From Diabrotica undecimpunctata (taxonomy: Eukaryota > Arthropoda > Insecta > Coleoptera > Chrysomelidae), in contig NC_092808.1 in assembly GCF_040954645.1 (NCBI RefSeq), forward strand, positions 113,624,049-113,688,048: a stretch of 64,000 nucleotides of DNA, read 5' to 3'. The position numbers and the translations under genes are program-made. Below the pieces are notes generated by a model. That model was not told the origin of the DNA. It worked only from the letters and a program-made list of their open reading frames with translations, and did not search any database. Shown here one piece after another: positions 55,698-64,000 of this stretch; position 1 is the first letter of the stretch, and each line of letters opens with the position of its first letter.

Positions 55698-56480
55698 ATT
55701 TAAACATATAAGCCTGGAGATCTTTGCGCCGAGTTTTCGACATTTTTTTGATGTCTTAATCTTCAGCATTGCTGGTACTGGGAATGATTCATTTATACCG
55801 TCGATGGCGACGTAGTTTGGGTGGAGGTTGAAGGGGTTTTAGCGTGATGATTGGTGCGAGGATTGGCGCGAACATTTCTGGCAGTAGGATTTTAATATGC
55901 TGGTGGAACGGACGACATTTTCTTTAAAAGAGGTCTCCATGTCGAAGGTAACGAATGTCGTCTGCCGTCATCTCTTTTATTGAGATGATTTAACCTTTTT
56001 TCAAATTTCTATGGCATCTCGTATAATTCTTGGTTTATAGAATTGGATGGAACTATGGTTCTGGAGTTTTCAAAATCAATGTTGTGACTTGTATGAAGAT
56101 GGTGTTGAGCTAAAGCTAAAATGAAATCGGAATTGCAAACATAAATGGAATGTTTATAAATCCTTTTTTGGATCCTACGATTTGTTTGGCCTATATAAGA
56201 TCGGGGGCAGTCTCCACAAGGAATTACATAAACCTCATGTTGTTCATTTGAAATTTTTCTTTGATTGATCGGACAAGAGTTGAAAGTTTTTGTAGGGGGT
56301 AAATATTGTCTTTATTTTTCTTGAATTAAAAATTTTGTCGATTTTATCGGTAACGCCTTTGATGTAAGAAAGAAAAGCTTCCGTATGATGAGTCATACTT
56401 CCGGTCTGAGTCTTTGGGTTGAGATTTTGTAGAACATTGATTTCAGTGGATACTCTTATTGATGTGCTTTTCGCGGTAAC
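55698..56480 (-). pseudogene. Penelope-like element relic: linker and GIY-YIG endonuclease
   Basis: On the minus strand, 56470 to 56290 gives the linker (AFLSYIKGVTDKIDKIFNS, then IFTPYKNFQLL). From 56250 the endonuclease follows: VIPCGDCPRSYIGQTNRRIQ with paired cysteines and YIG, then LALAQHHLHTSHNIDF and a run ending near 55960. Several frame changes and stops show decay. The terminal region toward 55700 holds motif copy 6 and abuts (TA)n, as in the other Penelope-like copies. Confidence 0.78.
55735..55766 (-). other. CTGAAGA/stem/GAAA motif, copy 6
   Basis: Minus strand: CTGAAGA, four-base spacer, GACAT stem, loop, ATGTC, GAAA. The spacer is longer than in the other copies. Confidence 0.5.
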
Positions 56481-56589
56481 CGTTTTGGTTTTAAACTAAA
56501 GATCAGGGGTCTACTTGCATCATCACAAAGGCGTATTGATCTTTTTACCATTGTTCTGTGCGTAGAGTTTTTCTCTGGAATTGGTTTAC

Positions 56590-56895
56590 ACGTATTTGGG
56601 AGCCTTTAGGCATCATCTCTGGTATTTAAATTTTTTGGATATTTTTTATTTCTACTGCTTCCCTACTTACGCTTGATTCTATTTTTGATGTTGACTAGCA
56701 TCGTTGATCAATTTACGTTTATTTTATGTACTGTGTTTAGGACATGTTGTTCTAGGACTGACGTCTTCTCTTGTCTTTTGAAGGCATTTCGATGTTCCTC
56801 TCGTCTAACTTGTATTCTCTGATTCGTCTAACCGATGTACGATCTATCGCAGTCTTCACACAGGATCCTCAAATTTTTCAATACGTAGTTCACCA
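56590..56895 (-). pseudogene. Second, older Penelope-like GIY-YIG relic
   Basis: Immediately upstream on the minus strand is a separate endonuclease: LCEDCDRSYIG, a stop, then TNQRIQVRREEHRNAFKRQE and KTSVLEQHVLNTVHKIN, followed by a decayed tail. It is a different copy from the one at 55698-56480, so two Penelope-like 3' ends lie in tandem in the same orientation. Confidence 0.7.
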
Positions 56896-57479
56896 GGGCA
56901 ATCATTAGAACTTCTTAGCGTTATTTATAAATACTCATTTTCGCTATTTAAGTGATCTGTTGATATTGATAGAAATTATGCATGTTAACATATAATTGTA
57001 AATCAGGACTAATGTAATTAATGAGTTCATAAGCAACTACAGCGTTTCTTGCTGTAGTTTGTTTTATTACAGAATCTAATTCTGAATTCAAAATTTCTGG
57101 CCCCATGTGTATGGTCTTGTTTCAAGCTTCTTCCGACCTATTTGTTTTAAATAATTCCATAATATATTCTACCTATTTGTTAAATTTTTATTTCGTATCT
57201 TTTATAAGTTTATCCTCTCTATATCGTTTGTGGTACTGGTGTGTTGATTTTTTTCCAAGGACGCCAGTCAATGACGGATACAAAAGATGTTCCGATGGCC
57301 GTGAGTCAAGAGTCAATGTAAAATTAGACTCACGCAGGCTGATCACGAAAAATCACCAATGACACGCGTATTCTTGTGACTCGTAAGATCATTGAAGGAT
57401 AATTGCTAAACACGTCAAAATATCTTATCGGAGTAACCAATTATTTATTTCAAATGATCTGGGTTATCAAAAAGTGTTA
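56896..57479. other. Unassigned stretch
   Basis: An 85-residue open frame (57105-57362) has no recognised family. Nothing else is supported. Confidence 0.35.
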
Positions 57480-58080
57480 ACAAAGTGTCTCGTCTCTTGT
57501 CAAAAAATCAGAAAGCAAACCGTCTTGCCATGTGTGGGAGACTTTTGGCACGATACCAAACAAGGAGAATGATTTTTTGAGGCACATTGTTACCTATAAT
57601 TAGACGTGGATGCAACAATAAACTCCAAAGTCTAAGTAAACAAGCATAGAGTGGCGAATATCTGGAGAAAGGACACCGCGGAAACTTAAGATCCGTATTT
57701 CTGCTTGAAAAATTCTTGCAATAATTTTTTGCAATTACAGAGGTATATTTCATCTTGATTTCATTCATGACCAGCGTAAAGGTATTTCTGCGTAATATTG
57801 TCAACAGATTGATAAAATGAAATTGGTCTATCGAGAAAAAACGCGAGAAATGCCTATTCGAAGTGATATTCTGCTTCATGACAATGCTGTCAAGACCCAA
57901 TAATACTTGAACACATTGAAAAAAACTGGAATATCCATCCTGGTCCACTTAAAGTAGAACTGAGAGGTCGTCATTTTGACGATGACGATGATAAAGCAAA
58001 GTTCGTGCGCAATTGGTTACAGACACGATCACATTGATTCTTTGATGATGGAATTAAAAATCTCTCGATTTAGTGTTAAG
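57480..58080 (+). pseudogene. mariner transposase relic
   Basis: Plus-strand frames give RLAMCGRLLARYQTRRM near 57518, IEWRISGERTPRKLKI near 57645, and then a GIFHLDFIHDQRKGISA block. ILLHDNAVKTQ near 57870 matches the second catalytic D. LRGRHFDDDDDKAKFVRNWL with FFDDGIKNLS near 57960-58070 matches the mariner C terminus. The S-P-D-L-A-P-S-D segment carrying the third D is missing, which indicates an internal deletion. Several frames are needed, so it is dead. No inverted repeats were found. The minus-strand open frame over the same bases is an antisense shadow. Confidence 0.7.
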
Positions 58081-58870
58081 TAAAAATGTGTAACTAAAAC
58101 AAACTATATAGAAAAAAAAAAGATGATACAGTAGGCGGTACAGACGACTAACGCGAAGCTTTATACCATGTTTTCTGTATTTTTATAATTTAAATATTTT
58201 TAAAATTAAATAGTCATTTTATTATTTATTTATTATTTATATTTTAACCAAGTTACATTATATTAAAATATTTCAATAAATTTTATTGTTTGCTCCTAAC
58301 GTATTAATAAAGCATACGTTGTTTACTTCTGACAGACCTGTCAAATTTAGATGAAATAATAAGTTAATAATAAAATATAAATAAATATTGTTTGGTGCTA
58401 AATTTAATTATTATATAAAATAATTAAGATGTTAAAAAATAATAATTATGTTTATATGAAATTATTTTAAAACGAGAAGTGGCATAACAATTTGAACAGA
58501 TGATTAAATAAATTTTGATGATCGGTTTAAATCGAATCTTTTATTCACAGGTATTCTTTTAATTGATTAGTTCTCATTTAATGTTTGAATTCTGTTAGTT
58601 ATTTTTAATGTAGTTTTTGTTTTAAATCTGCTTAGAATGAATATATGATAACTATAGTAGAATTAATATTATTGACCTTTTGTGGCTGCCAGGGGTTCAA
58701 AAATATTTTTTTTGTTTCGAAAAATACCTTTATGTGAATAAAATAAAAATAATTTTGTTATAAAACATTTGTATAATAATGTATTTAAGCGCATAAATAT
58801 GTTAAACCTTAATAAATAGGTAGGTACCCATATAAATAATTAAAATGTATTTAAACTGTGTATTTTACAT
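58081..58870. other. Unassigned AT-rich stretch
   Basis: Nothing recognised between the two transposase relics. Confidence 0.4.
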
Positions 58871-60239
58871 TTATTTTATACTCCCGTCTTCCTCACTTTC
58901 ACTGCCGCTGCCGTCACTAATGTTTATTATAACTGGGTCGATATTGTCCAGTAAATTATCGATATTCCACGTCCGTTTTTCTATGCTAATTACGTGTTGC
59001 ACGTAATTATTTCATTTTTGTGGAGTAACTTGAAAGCACGCTTCATGTATTAGATTTTCTACTTGTTCCTTTTAAAAGTGTGTGTTTTGTCCTTTGTCAC
59101 AAATCTTTTTATTTCACTCCATACCAGCTCGGATTTAGTTCTCAGTGATATGGAGGTAATCTTAGCAACTTAACATTCTTACTTTTTGCAATTTCATCTA
59201 CGATACGCTTATCATACTGCGATTCACGAACAGTTCGAATTTTAGGTAATCTTCTTCGAAATAAATATCCTTTGAATAATATTTCTTCCTTATTGTCAAA
59301 ATTGATCGGAATTATTTCCAACTTCCTGGAGTGATACGACGCATTGTCCATTACTATTACAGTTTTATCGGGAATATTTGAAAGAATTTTAGTTTTAAAC
59401 CAATTTTCGAAAAGAGGTCCATCCATTTTGTCATGATAGTCTGCTGTATTTTTCTTTGATAAAAAGTTAGTTCGGCTCCATTAATAAAACCATCTTTACT
59501 TAATGCATGCAGTAAAACGAAGCGTGGGCCACGTGCAGTAGGGGGTTTCAAGCACGTAGTTAGTACACGAACAAATGCATTCCTATGTGACGATACGGAA
59601 GTATCCTTTCATTCATAATTGACACTGTGACCAATATTTACCCATGATTCTGCCACATATACAATGTTGTAGTTTTGTTCCCGAAATGTACTTTATACTA
59701 ATTTCTAGCAAATATCGATGGCGCCAGAAATAATTTTGGGTTTTTCTATCAACATTAAGTTTCTGTCTCGTTTTGTGTACACAAATTCCATGTCAGTATT
59801 TAGTATATGCAGTGTAGTTCTAGAAAAATTAGGTAGATGTTTGTCTTTATTTACTACTGCCAATAGAGAATGTAATGTTGGGGGTGTATTCTTATGAAAA
59901 AAATCATGCACTATTCGACAAATGCTATTCTTTGTTTCTTCATCGTAAGTTTTATCACGCCATTATAGAATTAGCTTGTTCTTGGATCGTCTCTTTGCTG
60001 GTTGTAATCTTAGTGCCGAGAAATTTCTTTTTCTTACAGAGTAAATTGTTTTTTCGGAAATGACGGTTTCTACTGCCACTGTTTGTATTGTTTTTGAAAG
60101 TGGATTTTATCCTTGATTTACACGATAATTCACCATGTTGACTAAGATTTGTTTCTCCCCTAATGACAATTCCTTCCCCTGGGGATGTTTTTACCTTTGG
60201 TAAAGAACATTCTTTACCAAAAAAAATTATTATGCACAT
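58871..60239 (-). pseudogene. IS630/Tc1-type (DDE_3) transposase pseudogene
   Basis: The gene runs leftward from about 60239 (KTSPGEGIVIRGETNLSQ) to a TAA at 58871. A conserved TPPTLHSLLAVVNKD block lies at about 59880-59840. The DDE region has GPRFVLLHALSKDGFINGAE near 59530, KTVIVMDNASYHSRK (D) near 59365, and LLRLPPYH followed by a stop and ELNPS (E) near 59150. The stop replaces the usual cysteine before E-L-N-P, and a one-base shift follows. The rest is readable to an acidic end, DGSGSESEEDGSIK. Only a handful of lesions are present, so it is a moderately young relic of a type common in insects. I did not find its inverted repeats. Confidence 0.82.
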
Positions 60240-60899
60240 CGATTATAAAATTGCTGATTACTTTTCGAAAATGACTACCACTCACAAAAAACAATGAAAA
60301 ATATTGTTTTACTACAATGTCATTGTTTTTAACAGGTTAGTTTTAATTTAACATTTTTAGGGCCCTACATTTTTGGGACCCTGGTAATGTTCGATTGAAA
60401 ATTCTGTTGAAGAAAATCGGCATTACCGCGCCAAAAACTCCCATAAGGATTGCATTGCCGTATGTTCATGTACTGTTAAGTCAAAGAGGGACAGACTATA
60501 GAAACGAATTGATCGAGAGTAGTAAATCGATGTGAAGAACCGCTATTTCGTGACGCTACCCGTAACGCTTTCTCGTTTTGCTAGTTCCGTGATATTCGCG
60601 TCAGCATTTTACTGTAGAGAAAAAAGTAATACTACGCCAGTATAGAAGCTTCGATTCAATAAGGTGTATTAAAAATTTTAATTATTGTACGAATAAATGT
60701 TTTACAGCTCCGGTTCATATTTGATTCGCTTTCTTAATTTTAGAGCTTTTTTTAGAGATTTAGAAATTCAGAGTATGCGCAGGTGTTCTCATTGCACAAT
60801 TCTATATTGTAAAATAGGTCAAGTGAATAGAGTAATAGAGTTACAGCGTCTTTTAGCTGTTAAGGCTACCATTGATCATTAATGACGGTGGTTCGTCTC
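60240..60899. other. Unassigned stretch
   Basis: It may include the far end of the gypsy gag region (zinc-finger part) on its right side; not demonstrable. Confidence 0.35.
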
Positions 60900-62140
60900 A
60901 TGGGGCAAACTCATTCCTCTAATTTACAACAGTGATTACAATTTGCATTACATGACCGCCTTGATAGAGCATCAGCATTTGAATGAACTTTTCCAGCCCA
61001 GTATTTGATCTGCTATAGCTTTCTGACTGTTGTATGATTTTCTTGCAATTTATGGCGAATGTAACCTTAGCCGCCACCTACCGTTCCAACATCTGGGCTC
61101 GCCTCTCTTCGGCATTGTGTTACGAACAACTATTTTTGTACGATTTAGTTTAGACGTTTATCGTTTTATTTGTCGCCTTCTTCAGAAAATCGTACTCAAT
61201 GAATCCGTGAAGCTTGACTAATTGTTTCGTGTTCCAAGGCAATGGCGAGCGCTTCATCTAAAACTTTTGGTCTTGCCAGTCGTACAGCTGTCTTTTAGTT
61301 CACTATTTACCCATTGACGAAGGTATCTACAGCGATTTCTTCCAATATATTATATATATTGTCTAGTGCCTCCGAATAAGCCAACCGCGCTATACGAGCA
61401 ACATTTGCTTCAAATTATTGCAAATTCTCAGTTGCTCGTTGAATTCCTTTTCTTCTTTGGACTTTGTAGACTTGTAGATGGGCATCTCCATAGTGTTTAT
61501 CTAGTCGAGTGAACAAGGTCTGATAACATTTTTCTTGGCCCTTAGGAATCGATCTTAGGATATCCACAACATCACCTCGTAAAGCAACCGTCAAGGAAAC
61601 AGACTTTTCTTATTGTGTCCAATGATTGGCTGTCACAATAGCTTTAAATTGTCTAAGGTATATAGACCAAGAAGACTTCCTATCAAATGGTGTCAATTTA
61701 AATATCATATGATGTGTCGTTTCGCCTCTAGTTGATTCTTCTTTCACTACAGAATCTAAAACCACTGCATTAACTGGTGGTAGTACTTTTGTATTAATTA
61801 TCATGGTATCTAATTGTTTGATCTTCTCTTCTACGTCGTTTACATTTTTCTGTATCTTATTGAATGTTCTAGTAACTTCTTTAAATTTCTCATTGTTCTG
61901 AGTAGATACTTTCGTCGAGTCTTCTAGAAATGATTTCAAGTTTCTCGTTGTTTTGTCTAGCTGCTTCTTTAATAATTTAAAACGTTTCATCAAATTTTTT
62001 GGAATCATTTTCGAACGTATCATCATTATTTTTAGAAGGTTCTTCAATCATTTGAGAAACTATTTCAAATTTCTTATTTATTTTCGTTAAAACTGCTTCT
62101 TCTACTGATTGAAAATGGAATGTATCTGGGTCATCTCCAT
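60900..62140 (-). pseudogene. gag: Gypsy Gag pseudogene (third gypsy family)
   Basis: On the minus strand, 62047 to 61610 is open. It contains a long coiled coil (KFKEVTRTFNKIQKNVND) and then MIFKLTPFDRKSSWSIYLRQ and FKAIVTANHW, the classic start of the gypsy Gag capsid. The following frames give SVSLTVALRGDVVDILRSIP, TRLDKHYGDAHLQ and VARIARLAYSEA, with stops in between. The pol region is absent. It is different from the Gag at 16411-18144. The upstream part is interrupted by a SINE at 62427. Confidence 0.75.
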
Positions 62141-62412
62141 TCTTGTTGAGAAGATCCTTCAGTCGTTCCTATAGGCTCTTCTTGGACCCATTGCAGTACT
62201 CATCTCGTTCTTCAAGTTGTTCACGTAATTGTTTACTGGCAGTTCTACAACGAAGATTAGGGATATTGTGGAAGAAATTACAAAAATTAAATGGCGCTGG
62301 GCAAGTCACGGAGTGGATGGAAAATGATTGGCAAAGAGAGAGAGAGAGTTCTACAAGTCGCATCTATGGTCCAGCACACACGTACTTTTTTAAATGTTCA
62401 AAAGTCACTGTT

Positions 62413-62426
62413 TAATATATTTTTAA
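62413..62426. repeat. SINE target duplication, left copy
   Basis: TAATATATTTTTAA, repeated exactly at 62722-62735. Confidence 0.9.
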
Positions 62427-62721
62427 TAATAATAATAGTCTCCCGTTTTATACCGCTTCGCGACTTTGGGAGTATAGCAGGGTAGTCTGCTATATCTAGG
62501 GCCTACGGTATACAAGGAAGGTAACATGGCCAGTTCTACGCTTTAACCGCCTATTATTACCCCTGGTTTTACCCAAGGTACTCATTTTATTCAGGCTGAG
62601 TCGACCTGGGGGCTATAGACATTTTTAAAAATGTCTAGTTGTTCTTGCCGGCAGTAGGATTCGAACTCCGGACCACTGGCATGCGAGGCAAGCATCCTAC
62701 CGCTTGCGCTACGCAGGCCCC
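62427..62721 (-). mobile_element. Complete tRNA-derived SINE, 295 bp
   Basis: Read on the minus strand, the head is tRNA-like. It has an A-box (TAGCGCAAGCGG, near 62709-62698) and a B-box (GTTCGAATCC) near 62661-62670, with a GGGGCCTGC start at 62721. The body contains a small palindrome (ACATTTTTAAAAATGT) and ends in a (TATTATT)n tail at 62427-62440. A perfect 14-bp duplication flanks it (62413-62426, 62722-62735). It would be transcribed by RNA polymerase III and moved by a LINE in trans. I did not assign the parental tRNA. Confidence 0.9.
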
Positions 62722-62735
62722 TAATATATTTTTAA
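62722..62735. repeat. SINE target duplication, right copy
   Basis: Exact copy of 62413-62426. Confidence 0.9.
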
Positions 62736-64000
62736 ATTAATAAATTACCGCACACCGTAACACCACTGTAACGTGTATAATAAAACAAGCGATTCTAATT
62801 TAGGTAAATATATTTTTTTATAAGCTTACATTACGATCATATTTTATCAACTAACTAAACTAGTATCAGCGCGGCTTTTATATATACAAATACAGGGTTC
62901 CAGAATTTTCTAGAATAGTCCATCTCTATCGTCGCTATTATAAACGTCTAGCTGGCCGCGTTGTATATCCTGAAGATCCTCGTCTCGAAAATTTTGGTCT
63001 ACGCGTCATCATTCTAAGATATGCAACCGTTATATGGGGTACGTCGAAATAAGCTTATTCGTTAGAATATTGTCTGCAATTCTAGAGCAATCCTTTGCCA
63101 ATGCCATAAATACCTTGATCAGGTCTTTTTAAAACCTAACCAGCTAACAAATGTCTCTACGAAACGAAAAATGGGCTTTTTTAGAAGTCTAAATTTGTTC
63201 GATTGTACATAGATGTAGAGTATACGTAAAAAACCTTTTAGGTATTGTTAATCTTTAAGAATCATAAAGGAAACGACTATTTTGAAGTCTGCAATGTACC
63301 AGATTTTTCTAAAGCTTTGCACTTTTCCGAAATATTTATGCCCAGAAGTATATTTAGTAAAAAATAATATGTCTTATATAATGTCCCACATTTGGAAGAT
63401 ACTGTTGGGCTTGAATTTGATATTAGATCTGGATTAACCTTACAATTTAGTAAATACTATATTACAGCATTTTACCTCATTGCTGGCAAGGTTACAAAAT
63501 TAAATAGTTAAATTTTTATTATCTTTTACAAAACCTCTTTAAAAAACAAAATAGTCCGATCGATGTATATTGTTATCCACTTTTTTGTCCCAAATTTAAA
63601 TATTTAAGCCATAATGAAACGCTGGGCAAATTGAAAAACCAATTATCTTGTTGAAAATACAATACTATTCATATTTTTAATTAGACCGCACTTCCACTAA
63701 TTGAATGGATATTAGGACACGTAATTGGTATTCGCGAAAAAGCAAGAAAAAAGCAAACAAATTTGTATAATGAAATAGTGTCAGTGAGAATGGTTGTACT
63801 AACATTATAATTGTTTTTATATTTCGTAGATTATAAAATTGAAGTAAAATTAAATATGAATAACAGTAAATATTAGATAAATATGTTGGTTTGTCTATTC
63901 TGGTTCGTAGTTCTCTCCAAATTGGCACACTAGCTCGCTCGTATCCGAAATATTCTTGCTTTTGCAGGATGGAATAATTCTCAAATTATCTGCTACAGTT
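62736..64000. other. Unassigned end of window
   Basis: The part nearest the SINE (GTAACACCACTGTAACGTG around 62758) could be gypsy LTR or leader. The rest shows no gene. Confidence 0.35.

Noticed and set aside
57508..57948. 146-residue minus-strand open frame
   Set aside because: It is antisense to a mariner transposase relic that is readable on the plus strand.
62640..62721. Stand-alone tRNA gene on the minus strand
   Set aside because: A- and B-boxes are present, but the sequence continues into a SINE body with tail and target duplication, so it is a SINE head.
62986..63005. Further CTGAAGA followed by GAAA
   Set aside because: No convincing stem forms between the two, so it was not counted as a motif copy.

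Overview
The window is AT-rich, repeat-dense nuclear DNA from an animal, most likely an insect. The reasons are the mix of element families (three piggyBac-like elements, pogo, a DD41D-spaced Tc1/mariner element, a MULE with a FLYWCH-like N terminus, Penelope-like elements, RTE- and I/Jockey-like LINEs, Ty3/gypsy elements and a tRNA-derived SINE) and the many long (TA)n tracts. A beetle with a large genome would fit, but nothing here proves the order. I recognise no host gene. Nearly everything that can be identified is a transposable element or a relic of one, often nested.

Layout. 1-2.35 kb: decayed piggyBac-like element with exact TTAA duplications. 3.5-5.9 kb: an exon-like fragment and a MADF/BESS-like relic. 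6.4-10 kb: minus-strand LINE with gag, RT and RNase H remains, split by a 272-bp fold-back retroposon. 11.3-23.6 kb: an RTE-like LINE on the minus strand split by about 10 kb of nested insertions. These are (TA)n tracts, a complete Ty3/gypsy element (12007-19718, two 1430-bp LTRs) and a Penelope-like GIY-YIG element that itself carries a MITE. 24.1-26.1 kb: a structurally intact MULE. 26.3-29 kb: plus-strand LINE with a 647-bp MITE. 29.9-30.9 kb: hAT-like and RTE-like fragments. 30.9-32.6 kb: 3' end of a second gypsy element (integrase plus LTR). 33-35.3 kb: a young piggyBac-like element with one frameshift. 37-38.4 kb: two nested MITEs. 38.7-39.1 kb: a 437-bp near-perfect palindrome. 39.6-40.7 kb: truncated RTE. 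41.1-44.5 kb: pogo transposase relic holding a 157-bp retroposon and a P-element-like insertion that encodes only a THAP protein. 44.7-46.7 kb: LINE with RNase H. 46.8-48.7 kb: Tc1/mariner element with roughly 235-bp inverted repeats. 49.0-49.7 kb: truncated RTE. 50.8-54.8 kb: third piggyBac-like element, interrupted by a (TA)n-bordered insertion. 55.6-56.9 kb: two Penelope-like endonuclease relics. 57.5-60.2 kb: mariner and IS630/Tc1-type relics. 60.9-62.7 kb: gypsy gag relic with a complete SINE.

How the parts relate. Target-site duplications allow several insertions to be ordered. The pogo relic predates the THAP element, because removing the insert and one duplication copy restores the pogo reading frame. 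The gypsy element landed in a (TA)n tract bordering a Penelope-like element that lies inside an RTE copy. A recurrent structured motif, CTGAAGA plus spacer plus a variable stem-loop plus GAAA, occurs at six places, mostly in fold-back or Penelope-like contexts. Together with the short retroposons that carry it or a related hairpin, it is the best candidate here for an under-described system.
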